This document shows, piece by piece, positions 37,358 to 45,122 of a stretch of 64,000 nucleotides of DNA. Position 1 is the first letter of the stretch. The number at the start of each line of letters is the position of its first letter. Position numbers and translations under genes: made by a program. The DNA is from Kiloniellaceae bacterium (lineage in GTDB: Bacteria > Pseudomonadota > Alphaproteobacteria > Kiloniellales > J153), in assembly GCA_021776115.1 (NCBI GenBank), contig JAJFGN010000058.1:1-64000 (forward strand), given 5' to 3'. The notes below the pieces were generated by a model. That model was not told where the DNA came from. It did no database searches and saw only the letters and a list, made by a program, of their open reading frames with translations.

Positions 37358-37387
37358 ATTTGGGCCGGGTGAAAACCCGGTCCAAAT
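37358..37387 (+). promoter_or_regulatory. Strong intercistronic hairpin
   Basis: A 13-base stem (ATTTGG, one G-U pair, CCGGGT) is capped by a GAAA tetraloop between the dehydrogenase and the cytochrome gene. No T-run follows. It probably protects the upstream message or partly terminates it, giving more dehydrogenase than downstream products. Confidence 0.6.
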
Positions 37388-37405
37388 GCCTTCGGTCAGG
37401 TGAAT

Positions 37406-37750
37406 ATGGCTATGTCAAGAATACTCCCCATCCTTGCTGCCGTGCTAATGTCCGTGATCGGATTGGCCGGCAATCGGGCTTTCGCCGGGGATCCGATGGC
37501 TGGAAAAGCGAAGGTGGAGGCCGCGTGCCAGGTGTGTCACGGATTGGATGGCAGGGCCACCGCTCCCATGGCCGCGAACCTAAGCGGCCAACAGAAAGAG
37601 TACCTTGTCGCCCAACTCGAGGCTTACCGCGCGGACAAACGCCGCCACGAGCAGATGAACATCATCGCGAAAATGCTCAGCGACGACGATATTGAAAATG
37701 TGGCAGAGTGGTATTCGAGCATCAAGATAACCATAGAGATGCCGAACTGA
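37406..37750 (+). CDS. Small c-type cytochrome
   Basis: A 114-residue periplasmic class I cytochrome with a signal peptide (about 1-27, ending RAFA). One heme site, Cys41-Gln-Val-Cys44-His45; MNIIAKML in the C-terminal half is the likely region of the sixth ligand Met. It is the natural electron acceptor of the PQQ dehydrogenase upstream. The ATG at 37406 follows AGGTGA. Confidence 0.9.
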   Translation: MAMSRILPILAAVLMSVIGLAGNRAFAGDPMAGKAKVEAACQVCHGLDGRATAPMAANLSGQQKEYLVAQLEAYRADKRRHEQMNIIAKMLSDDDIENVAEWYSSIKITIEMPN

Positions 37751-37815
37751 GTTTCTGGCTCAGGATCAAAAGCCGCAGTTAAGCTGCATTGAACCGGTAA
37801 AGAAGGAACCTGAAA

Positions 37816-37899
37816 ATGACATGGAAGACCCCGAAAATCGTCGAGATCGCCGTCGGCATGGAAATCAACGCCTATGCCTGCGCGGAGTTGAGAAAGTAA
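37816..37899 (+). CDS. pqqA: PQQ precursor peptide PqqA
   Basis: A 27-residue peptide, MTWKTPKIVEI then AVGMEINAYACAELRK, with Glu16 and Tyr20, the two residues cross-linked by PqqE to become PQQ. Length and spacing match PqqA exactly. AAGGAACC precedes the ATG. It is 66 bp after the cytochrome stop and 47 bp before pqqB. Confidence 0.95.
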   Translation: MTWKTPKIVEIAVGMEINAYACAELRK

Positions 37900-37946
37900 C
37901 TCGGCCCCGTACGGCCGGGTTGCCGCGCGGCACAATCCCGTAATCC

Positions 37947-38882
37947 ATGCGGATCCTTATCCTCGGTTCGGCCGCCGGCGGCGGTTTCCCGCAGTGGAAT
38001 TGTAACTGCCCGGTTTGCCAGGCGGCACGGGCGAACGACGGGCGCGCGCGGGCGCGCACGCAGTCCTCGATCGCCGCCAGCGCCGACGGCGAACGCTGGG
38101 CGTTGTTCAATGCCTCGCCCGATCTGCGCCAGCAAATCAACGAGAATCCGGCCCTACACCCGCGCACCGGAACACGGCATAGCCCGATCTCCTCGGTGGT
38201 TCTGACCAACGCGGATGTCGATCATGTCGCCGGACTCTTGACCTTGCGCGAGCGGCAGCCGCTTTCGCTCTACGCCAGCGACCGGGTCCACGGCGCCCTC
38301 GAAGCCAATCCGATATTCGGGGTTCTCAATCCGGATTTCGTGGCGCGCCGGCCCCTGCCTCTCGGTACGGCACAGGAGATACACGACCGTGACGGGACCG
38401 GGATCGGCCTCAGCGTCGAAGCCTTCACGGTGCCGGGCAAGGTCGCGCTGTACCTGGAAGACGAGAGCGCCGGCGCGGACGCAAACTTCGGCACGCGTGA
38501 GGGCGATACCATCGGCCTGTGCGTGCGCCAACGCGACAGCGATGCCGCGTTCTTCTATATTCCGGGCTGCGCGGCGCTGACCCCGCCGCTCGCCGCCCGA
38601 TTGAAGGGCGCGCAGCTGGTGTTGTTCGACGGCACCTTGCACGAGGACGAGGAAATGGTGAGCGGCGGCCTGAGCCCAAAGACGGGTCAGCGCATGGGTC
38701 ACATCAGCATCTCGGGGCCGAACGGCTCGATCGCCGCCTTCGCGGGGCTCGGCGTACAGCGGCGCATGTTCATTCACATCAACAACTCCAACCCGGTCCT
38801 TTTGGAGCAGTCTCCCGAACGCGCGGCGGTCGAGCGCGGCGGCTGGGAAATCGCCATGGACGGTCAGGAGATTGAGATATGA
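37947..38882 (+). CDS. pqqB: PqqB, metallo-beta-lactamase-fold PQQ synthesis protein
   Basis: A 311-residue protein with the PqqB signature GSAAGGGFPQWNCNCPVCQ at the start, TNADVDHVAGLLTLRE as the metal-site region and GHISISGPNGS near the end. PqqB hydroxylates the cross-linked precursor after peptide cleavage. The cysteines at the start fit its structural zinc site. Its end overlaps pqqC by ATGA. Confidence 0.95.
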   Translation: MRILILGSAAGGGFPQWNCNCPVCQAARANDGRARARTQSSIAASADGERWALFNASPDLRQQINENPALHPRTGTRHSPISSVVLTNADVDHVAGLLTLRERQPLSLYASDRVHGALEANPIFGVLNPDFVARRPLPLGTAQEIHDRDGTGIGLSVEAFTVPGKVALYLEDESAGADANFGTREGDTIGLCVRQRDSDAAFFYIPGCAALTPPLAARLKGAQLVLFDGTLHEDEEMVSGGLSPKTGQRMGHISISGPNGSIAAFAGLGVQRRMFIHINNSNPVLLEQSPERAAVERGGWEIAMDGQEIEI

Positions 38883-39607
38883 GCCCTGACGAGCTGGAAG
38901 CCCGCCTGCGCCAGATCGGCGCGGAGCGCTATCACGACCTACACCCTTTCCACAAGCTGCTGCACGGAGGTGCGCTCAACAGGGGACAGGTTCAGGCCTG
39001 GGTCCTCAACCGATACTGCTATCAAAACGCCATCCCCAGGAAGGACGCGGCCCTGATTTCGCGCATCCATGACGTTGAGTTGAGGCGCGAGTGGCGGCGC
39101 CGCATCGAGGACCACGACGGCAGCGGTCCCGGGGAAGGGGGGATCGAACGCTGGCTCGTGCTCGCCGAGTGCGTGGGACTGGACCGCGACTACGTGGTAT
39201 CCACCGAAGGAGCGCTGGCGGCAACCAAGTTCGCCGTCGAGGCCTACGTGCGCTTCGTGCGGGAGCGCCCCTTGCTGGATGCCATCGCCTCTTCGCTCAC
39301 CGAACTTTTCGCCCCCGGTATCCACAAGGAGCGCATTGCCGGCTTGTTGCAGCACTACGATTTCGCCGACGACAAGTCCCTGTCCTACTTCCGCAAGCGC
39401 CTCGAGGAGGCGCCGCGCGACGTGAAGTTCGGGCTTTCCTACGTGCTGCGCGAGGCGCGCACCGCCGAACAGCAGCAAAACGTGATCGACGCACTTTTGT
39501 TCAAGACCGACGTGCTCTGGGCGCAGCTCGACGCCCTGCATCACGCTTATGTGGAGCCGGGAAACATCCCGCCCGGCGCCTTCGTACCCGAGGAAATGAC
39601 AGCATGA
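38879..39607 (+). CDS. pqqC: PqqC, pyrroloquinoline-quinone synthase
   Basis: Cofactor-free oxidase for the last step, AHQQ to PQQ. The 242 residues show [51 protein letters not shown] and an end typical of stand-alone PqqC. The ATG at 38879 overlaps the pqqB stop. There is no PqqD domain fused to the end, unlike the PqqCD fusion in some methylotrophs. Its own stop overlaps the pqqE start. Confidence 0.95.
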   Translation: MSPDELEARLRQIGAERYHDLHPFHKLLHGGALNRGQVQAWVLNRYCYQNAIPRKDAALISRIHDVELRREWRRRIEDHDGSGPGEGGIERWLVLAECVGLDRDYVVSTEGALAATKFAVEAYVRFVRERPLLDAIASSLTELFAPGIHKERIAGLLQHYDFADDKSLSYFRKRLEEAPRDVKFGLSYVLREARTAEQQQNVIDALLFKTDVLWAQLDALHHAYVEPGNIPPGAFVPEEMTA

Positions 39608-40743
39608 GCGAGGCCATGACGGACGCCCGCCCGCAAGGGGCGGCGGAGATGCCGGCCGGCCCAGCGCCGCCGCTTGCGATCCTCTTCGAGCTGTCGCACC
39701 GCTGCCCGCTGCAATGCCCCTACTGCTCCAATCCGCTGGCGCTGGAGCGCGCGCACGGCGAACTCGATACCGCCACCTGGATGCGGGTGCTGGACGAGGC
39801 CAACGAGCTTGGCGTCCTCCAGGTTCACTTCTCCGGTGGCGAGCCCAGCGTGCGCAAGGACCTGGAAGAGCTGGTCGCGCACGCCGCGCGGATCGGCCTC
39901 TATACCAATCTCATCACCTCCGGCGTTTTGATCGACCGCGCGCGCCTGGAACGCCTGGCCGAAGCCGGGCTCGATCACCTGCAACTCAGCATCCAGGACA
40001 GCGACCCGGCCAACGCCGACCGCGTCGGCGGCTACAAAGGCGGGCATGCCAAGAAGATGGCGCTGGCCGGCTGGGTCCGCGAAATCGGGCTGGCCTTGAC
40101 CATTAACGCGCCGATGCACCGGCACAACCTGGACCGACTGGAGGACATTATCGAGCTGGCGGCGAGTCTCGGTGCCGGGCGGCTCGAGGTCGCGCATGTG
40201 CAGTACTACGGCTGGGGTCTGAAGAACCGGGCTGCGCTCATGCCCACGCGCGCGCAACTCGACCGCGCGACCGGGATCGTGGAGGCTGCGCGGGCGCGGC
40301 TCAAGGGCGTCATGGTGTTCGACTACGTAGTGCCGGACTACTACGCCCGGCGGCCCAAGGCCTGCATGGGCGGTTGGGCGCGTCAGTTTCTCAACGTCAC
40401 GCCCAGCGGCCAGGTCATGCCGTGCCATGCCGCCGAGACCATTCCCGGCCTGCGCTTTGACAACGTGAAAGACCGCCCGCTGAGCGAGATCTGGGCCCAG
40501 TCGGAGGCCTTCGCGCGCTTTCGCGGCACCGACTGGATGCCGGAGCCCTGCCAGTCCTGCGAGCGGCGGGAGATCGATTGGGGCGGTTGCCGCTGCCAAG
40601 CCCTGGCCATTACCGGCGACGCCGCCGCGACCGATCCGGCCTGCGCCCTCTCGCCCCATCACGAGGCTCTCGTGGCCCTGGCCGAGGCCGAATCCCACAC
40701 GCAAGCCCCACCCTTCGCCTATCGCCGCTTTACGGCGGAGTAG
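39604..40743 (+). CDS. pqqE: PqqE, radical SAM enzyme cross-linking PqqA
   Basis: A 379-residue SPASM-type radical SAM protein. The SAM cluster motif is Cys34-x3-Cys38-x2-Cys41 in [13 protein letters not shown]; the auxiliary-cluster cysteines lie in [27 protein letters not shown] and PACALS. It joins Glu and Tyr of PqqA and normally requires the chaperone PqqD, whose gene is not found beside it. The ATG at 39604 is chosen; a much longer open frame upstream is a shadow of pqqC. Confidence 0.95.
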   Translation: MSEAMTDARPQGAAEMPAGPAPPLAILFELSHRCPLQCPYCSNPLALERAHGELDTATWMRVLDEANELGVLQVHFSGGEPSVRKDLEELVAHAARIGLYTNLITSGVLIDRARLERLAEAGLDHLQLSIQDSDPANADRVGGYKGGHAKKMALAGWVREIGLALTINAPMHRHNLDRLEDIIELAASLGAGRLEVAHVQYYGWGLKNRAALMPTRAQLDRATGIVEAARARLKGVMVFDYVVPDYYARRPKACMGGWARQFLNVTPSGQVMPCHAAETIPGLRFDNVKDRPLSEIWAQSEAFARFRGTDWMPEPCQSCERREIDWGGCRCQALAITGDAAATDPACALSPHHEALVALAEAESHTQAPPFAYRRFTAE

Positions 40744-40777
40744 CGCGCTTTCCGTTTAGGTCGAAACGCCGCCGCGA

Positions 40778-41044
40778 TCAGGGCATCGCCAGTGGCCGCT
40801 CCGCGACCGGATCGAAACTCTTGGCTTCAAAACGATAGAATCCTTGAGCCTCGATGGAGCGCATGGCCAAACCTTCGTCGAAGGCGACACGCTCTTTGCC
40901 CATCTCGCCGTAAACCCCGACCTTGATAAGCTCGTCACCGGGCGTCGGGCAGACATTACCGCTCATGACCGCATCGGCATGCTTTTCATCGGTCACGATG
41001 AAATAGTCGTGGTCGCTTTGGCACTGATATACATGGAACTCCAT
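40778..41044 (-). CDS. Hypothetical protein (88 aa)
   Basis: A small soluble protein beginning MEFHVYQCQSDHDYFIVTDE, with two Cys (QC and NVCP) and no membrane segment. The ATG at 41044 is chosen because GGAGG lies five bases upstream; an ATG at 41056 adds four residues. It is convergent with pqqE. Comparison with PqqD finds no match, so it does not fill that gap. No family is recognised. Confidence 0.65.
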   Translation of the reverse strand: MEFHVYQCQSDHDYFIVTDEKHADAVMSGNVCPTPGDELIKVGVYGEMGKERVAFDEGLAMRSIEAQGFYRFEAKSFDPVAERPLAMP

Positions 41045-41524
41045 GGCTGCCTCCATTTAGAGACCCCTGCGTGATTATAGTTAACGCCACGCCGCCGGAT
41101 TTCGCCATGACTCAGATCAAACTGCCCCTTACTCCTTTAAACGGTTTCCCTGTTATTCCCTGCTGAACAGGGAATTTTTTTGACCCCACCCGTCCCGGCG
41201 CGGCCCAAGCAAGGCAAAGGCGGGGGAAAACGTAAGAGGGTTTATAGAGGGTCCGCGCGAACGCCCCCGCCCGGCGATGACACTATTGGTGCACAACACC
41301 GTCGGCGCAACGCCCATACATCGGCGGAACCAATCCCAGCAAACCGAACAAGTCGTCACGCGCTGGCCGAACCAGCACTGGAGTCGACTCTAACAACTAA
41401 ATGATATACAACTTACAGTTGTTATAAAAAGGCGTTTCTATGCTATCGCGCATCAAGATGGGTTATTGAAAAGTTAGTTCGAATCTGACGGAGTAAAACA
41501 TCTAAAGTTGAAGGAGGGCACATC
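41045..41524. other. Intergenic region with terminator and AT-rich end
   Basis: Contains the TTCCCTGTT-type terminator at 41146, then GC-rich noncoding sequence, then an AT-rich stretch (41390-41520) that should hold the promoter of the orphan gene at 41525. AAGGAGG lies just before that start. Confidence 0.6.
41146..41181 (+). terminator. Intrinsic terminator
   Basis: TTCCCTGTT / AACAGGGAA forms a nine-base stem with an 11-base loop, followed by seven T. Read on the plus strand it would end transcripts from the pqq operon, some 400 bp downstream of pqqE. The CCCTG/CAGGG wording resembles a repeat family widespread between alphaproteobacterial genes, so it may be a mobile copy. Confidence 0.85.
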
Positions 41525-42208
41525 ATGGGCATGTTCAAGCCGCAAATTAGGATCAGTATAGACCCAAGCCTCAAAACCTATGCACTGGAGGCAACAGTAA
41601 TGGTACCCAATGGGTGTTACCTGTCGGGAGGCACCGAACGCGGGCTACCCAAAGATCAATACGATGTGCCCGAGACGGAACCAGTCATTTTGAAAATTGT
41701 CAAACGTGATGGCCTCTGCACCCAAGGGCTCAAAATGCTGGAATACTATCTGCCAGGCATTCCGCTCGTTGAAGGAAAAGACCGCCTGATTGCATTCGCA
41801 ACAGTCGGTGATGACGTAGTTGGCGTAGCTTCAAAGCCAGTTCTGCAGGTTGAGAAACTTAAGTCTGCAATGACTGCACCGCAGCAGCTGTCTGGCGCCC
41901 AATTGAATTCCGTCTGCGCGTGGGTTAACGCAATGCCTCCAGGTCCGCCGCGTATTATCACGGTCTTAAACGTCTTTGCTCCTTGTCTAAACCATCAGTT
42001 TGATGTGGTCGATCATGGGCACTTCGGCGTTACAGGCCGCACCTTATTATTGAAACTAAGCGCTAAACGCCCCGATATCTGTCTAGATGCTATTTTCGAT
42101 GGGCCAGTAAAGTTTGAAAGGGAGATAAAGAAGCCGGATGAGTTTGACTCTGTTGCGGTTGAATTTGAGGGTAAGCTCACGTTCGACCCTCTTGAAACCG
42201 TTGTCTGA
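41525..42208 (+). CDS. Orphan hypothetical protein (227 aa), lower GC
   Basis: No family is recognised. The protein is beta-rich with repeated hydrophobic-polar alternation, six Cys spread through it (GCYLSGG, GLCTQG, SVCAW, APCLNH and others) and no signal peptide. The ATG at 41525 follows AAGGAGG. Base composition and codon choice are less GC-rich than neighbours, and it lies between a repeat-like terminator and a transposase element, so it is probably acquired. A six-base hairpin (42211-42229) follows the stop. Confidence 0.7.
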   Translation: MGMFKPQIRISIDPSLKTYALEATVMVPNGCYLSGGTERGLPKDQYDVPETEPVILKIVKRDGLCTQGLKMLEYYLPGIPLVEGKDRLIAFATVGDDVVGVASKPVLQVEKLKSAMTAPQQLSGAQLNSVCAWVNAMPPGPPRIITVLNVFAPCLNHQFDVVDHGHFGVTGRTLLLKLSAKRPDICLDAIFDGPVKFEREIKKPDEFDSVAVEFEGKLTFDPLETVV

Positions 42209-42242
42209 ATTGGACTCTTTGTCAGTCCAGTAAGATACTAAT

Positions 42243-43014
42243 GAATTCTGAGGATACCAAATTCCTGGGAACAGAATAATTCCTTAGCGCCCCTATCTAT
42301 GTCTTGGGCTTGGGGCCGGGTTTGGCCTTTTTCAGGGTCCGGCCTAGGCGCTCTTCGAGTTGGGTCACGAAGCGGGCGCTGCCGAGCGGGCGGCCGGTGC
42401 TTATGTGAGCGCGAATTGCGGCGAGATCCTCGGCGCCCAACCCGGCGCGCAGAAAATCTTTCCAATCGGGGGCCCGGCTGAGCAGGGGCCGCACCCTGAC
42501 CACGCCGTCGTCCTGACCGGCGAGATGCGCCCGTGCGCTCGACCATTTCCAGGCCCGCGCCGTGTGCGCCAGTTTCGCACGCACGGGGTTGAGCTCGACA
42601 TAGCGCGCGCAGGCCAGCACATGCCCCCGGTCCATGGGAAAAGAGGCGAAGCGCCCCTGCCACAGATAACCACGCCAGCCGGTGTGGAAATGGACGTATC
42701 GGGTGTAACGCCGGTGCGTCTCGCCAAGGGCGGCGCGCAGGCCGTCCGCCTCGCGCGGCACCAGGATCAGATGGACGTGATCGGGCATCAGGCAGTAGGC
42801 CCAGACCGCGACCCCGGCGGCGCGCGTGTGCTCGGCCAGGAGCTCGAGATACACCCGGTAGTCCGCGTCCTCGAAGAAGACCTGCTGACCCCCGTTGCCC
42901 CGCTGAGTCACAAGATGCGGCAGCCCCGGCGCCACCACGCGCGCCAATCTCGCCATGACAAGAGCCTAGGCGCGGTCGGCGCCGGCGTCAATTAGTATTG
43001 TGTCCCCTGAACTC
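42243..43014. mobile_element. RAYT-type element with imperfect terminal inverted repeats
   Basis: GAATTCTGAGGATACCAAA at 42243 and, inverted, GAGTTCAGGGGACACAATAC ending at 42995-43014 match at about 15 of 20 positions and flank a single transposase gene. The 772-bp unit is like a solitary REP-associated tyrosine transposase unit. Target duplication was not detected. Confidence 0.6.
42297..42956 (-). CDS. REP-associated tyrosine (Y1) transposase
   Basis: A 219-residue IS200/IS605-like HUH transposase. The HUH motif is His60-Val-His62 in CLMPDHVHLIL, and the catalytic Tyr is in HRRYTRYVHF (Tyr84 or Tyr87). GYLWQGRFASFPMD and YVELNPVRAKL are further RAYT hallmarks. The C-terminal tail is basic. 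The start is the ATG at 42956. It appears intact. RAYT proteins often serve to spread REP hairpins rather than to move themselves. Confidence 0.9.
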   Translation of the reverse strand: MARLARVVAPGLPHLVTQRGNGGQQVFFEDADYRVYLELLAEHTRAAGVAVWAYCLMPDHVHLILVPREADGLRAALGETHRRYTRYVHFHTGWRGYLWQGRFASFPMDRGHVLACARYVELNPVRAKLAHTARAWKWSSARAHLAGQDDGVVRVRPLLSRAPDWKDFLRAGLGAEDLAAIRAHISTGRPLGSARFVTQLEERLGRTLKKAKPGPKPKT

Positions 43015-43055
43015 TACATCGAACACGGACGTAAGCCGGAACACGTTATCGATCG

Positions 43056-43736
43056 CTATGCCTGCAGGCTTTCGATTAGGAGCTTGGCTGCGGCTTCCGA
43101 GGATTGTGGGTTCTGCCCCGTGATCAGCAGCCCATCGCGAACGGCAAACGAACTCCAGTTGCCGGCTTTTCGGAATTTAGCGCCCAGTTTTATGGCCCCC
43201 TGCTCCACGGAGAAGGGTACATAGTCCGACGCGCCGACTTCAAGCTCCTCACCGTCGGTGAAGGCGGTAATTTCCACGCCCTCGATCAGGTGTTTGCCAT
43301 CGGCGGTTTTGGCGTGCAGCAGAGCTGCCGTGCCGTGGCAGACGGCCGCCACCGGTTTGCCCTGGGCATATAAGCTTGAAATCAGGGCCAACGAGTGATC
43401 GTCGCTCGCCAGATCCCACAGGGGGCCATGGCCGCCGGGATAGAAGACAGCATCGAATCCGTCGGGCGTTACGTCGCTCAAACGTTTGGTTTTTTCCAAC
43501 AGGTTTTGCGCCACTTTATCCTCGTCGAAGCGATGCGTGGCGTCGGTCAAGAATTGATCCTGGCGGCTGGCTGGATCCACCGGCGGAAGTCCCCCCTTGG
43601 GCGAGGCCAGCGTAATTTCCGCACCGGCATCTAGGAAGCTGTAGTAAGGCGTGGCGAACTCCTCCAGCCAGAAGCCGGTGGGGTTGCCGGTGTCGCCGAA
43701 ATCGGCGTGGGAGGTAAGGACCATCAAAATCTTCAT
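43056..43736 (-). CDS. DJ-1/PfpI family protein (Hsp31-like)
   Basis: A 226-residue class I glutamine-amidotransferase-fold protein. The nucleophile is Cys in VAAVCHGTAALL, with the upstream Glu in NPTGFWLEEFATP and a His after GHGPLWDL as partners. This set matches Hsp31/glyoxalase III-like enzymes that handle methylglyoxal or protect proteins. The ATG at 43736 is chosen since AGGAAG is at the right distance; 43742 is an alternative. It diverges from the LysR gene, its probable regulator. Confidence 0.92.
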   Translation of the reverse strand: MKILMVLTSHADFGDTGNPTGFWLEEFATPYYSFLDAGAEITLASPKGGLPPVDPASRQDQFLTDATHRFDEDKVAQNLLEKTKRLSDVTPDGFDAVFYPGGHGPLWDLASDDHSLALISSLYAQGKPVAAVCHGTAALLHAKTADGKHLIEGVEITAFTDGEELEVGASDYVPFSVEQGAIKLGAKFRKAGNWSSFAVRDGLLITGQNPQSSEAAAKLLIESLQA

Positions 43737-43820
43737 TGTCATCTTCCTGTCGTTTGTGAACAGCGATGACGGAAAGATAATCGTTTAATTTTCTTGGTAT
43801 AATTCGCAATATACTTAACT

Positions 43821-43845
43821 TATTGTAATATTTTCTTTTACAATA
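43821..43845. promoter_or_regulatory. Likely LysR operator
   Basis: Perfect eight-base inverted repeat TATTGTAA, nine bases, TTACAATA, within the 117-bp AT-rich spacer between the divergent DJ-1 and LysR genes and eight bases before the LysR start. The T-N11-A layout fits LysR family sites. Confidence 0.7.
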
Positions 43846-43853
43846 GAGGCCGA

Positions 43854-44726
43854 ATGTCAGACGAAATTCGAGGCATGCTGGTCTTCGCTCGGGTGGTGGA
43901 AAGCGGCAGTTTTGCTGAAGCGGCACGACGCTTGGGCGTCAGCCGCGCCGCCGTCAGCCATCAGGTAAAGCAGCTGGAGGCGCGGCTGGGGACCCGGTTG
44001 CTCCACCGCAGCACCCGCAGCCTGAGCCTGACCGATGTCGGCGCCAGCTATTACCAAAGCTGCAAGCTGATCGCCGAGGAAGCCACCTCCGCCAACCAAC
44101 GCGTGCAGAGTCAGAGGGACGAACCGGTCGGGCGCATCTCGGTCACCTGTTCGACCAACTTCGGCCTCGCGCGCGTGGTGCCGGTCCTAAGTACCTTCCG
44201 GAAGCTCTATCCCAAGGTGGAACTGGACGTGGAGCTTACCGATGCCATTGTCAATCTGGTGGAAGGCGGATTTGACCTTGCGCTCCGCGCTGGCCCCCTC
44301 CCCGACTCCGGGATGATGGCGCGTAAGATCTGCAGCACCCAGCGGCATATCTGCGCCGCGCCGGATTATCTGGAAGCGAAGGGAACGCCCCACACGCTGG
44401 AAGAGCTCTCGACCCACGCCTGGGTCACCTATAGCCGCAACCCGGGGCATATCGGCCTGTTCCGCGACAGCCGGGAATACCGCCTGAAAATCGCCGGCCC
44501 GGTGCGCACCAACAATGCCGCCGCGCGGTTGAAGTTCGTCCTGGAAGGGCATGGGTTGGGCCTGCTACCGGCCCATGAAGTCATGAGCCAGCCGGAAGGA
44601 CGATTGACGATATTGCTTCCGGACTACCAGTTGACCCCGCTGGATCTCTACGCCGTGTACCCCCCCGGTGCAGCCTCCACCATGAAGGTGCGTAAGTTGA
44701 TCGACTATTTGGCGGCGCAGTTATGA
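43854..44726 (+). CDS. LysR family transcriptional regulator
   Basis: A 290-residue protein. The N-terminal winged helix is MLVFARVVESGSFAEAARRL then GVSRAAVSHQVKQLEARLG; the effector domain spans about residues 95-285 (RISVTCSTNFGLARVVPVL, with the C-terminal GLLPAHEV). The ATG is at 43854. It most likely controls itself and the divergent DJ-1 gene through the palindrome at 43821. The effector is unknown. Confidence 0.93.
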   Translation: MSDEIRGMLVFARVVESGSFAEAARRLGVSRAAVSHQVKQLEARLGTRLLHRSTRSLSLTDVGASYYQSCKLIAEEATSANQRVQSQRDEPVGRISVTCSTNFGLARVVPVLSTFRKLYPKVELDVELTDAIVNLVEGGFDLALRAGPLPDSGMMARKICSTQRHICAAPDYLEAKGTPHTLEELSTHAWVTYSRNPGHIGLFRDSREYRLKIAGPVRTNNAAARLKFVLEGHGLGLLPAHEVMSQPEGRLTILLPDYQLTPLDLYAVYPPGAASTMKVRKLIDYLAAQL

Positions 44727-44998
44727 TGGCGGACTCACTTGAGTATGGCCGCGTGACCGGCGCGGGGCGCGCGGACGCGGAACCCGCCTTCGTCGATGCT
44801 TGGCAGGCCGCGGGAAATGAACCCGATCCCGGCTACACCTTCCTCTATCCGCCCGAGCAATGCGACAGGCGAGACAAGCGCATCGACTACTGTTTTGTCT
44901 GTTCCAAGCTCGCGGATCGTATCCGCAAGTGCTGGATCGACACCGAGGCGGAAGGCTCCGATCATCAGCCGATCTGGACCGAACTCGCCTGTAAGTAA
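44723..44998 (+). pseudogene. C-terminal remnant of an endonuclease/exonuclease/phosphatase protein
   Basis: The frame matches only the C terminus of the EEP fold: DKRIDYCFV, then the catalytic GSDHQPIWTEL. The N-terminal catalytic Asn and Glu motifs are missing, and the frame begins by overlapping the LysR stop. It is best read as a decayed or transposed fragment of 91 residues, not a working nuclease. Confidence 0.75.
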
Positions 44999-45013
44999 CT
45001 CGCCTGTAAGTAA
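44984..45013. repeat. 15-bp tandem duplication at a stop codon
   Basis: CTCGCCTGTAAGTAA occurs twice in a row across the stop of the nuclease remnant, so the stop and the preceding codons are duplicated. It looks like a replication slip in non-functional sequence. Confidence 0.85.
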
Positions 45014-45122
45014 GCTGTAACCGTCCAGCGTCGCCGATCTGCCGCGATAACGATGTCGCTGTTAGGTTCAGGGTTGAGCGTAACGCCAGGGCAGCGGTTC
45101 ATCGATGCATATGATTTTGGCG

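Noticed and set aside
39091-39603. Long N-terminal extension in frame with pqqE
   Set aside because: It lies wholly over pqqC in another frame and is Arg-rich; PqqE of family length starts at 39604.
40778-41044. Candidate for the missing PqqD
   Set aside because: Size is right, but the sequence lacks the PqqD winged-helix pattern and it lies on the opposite strand.
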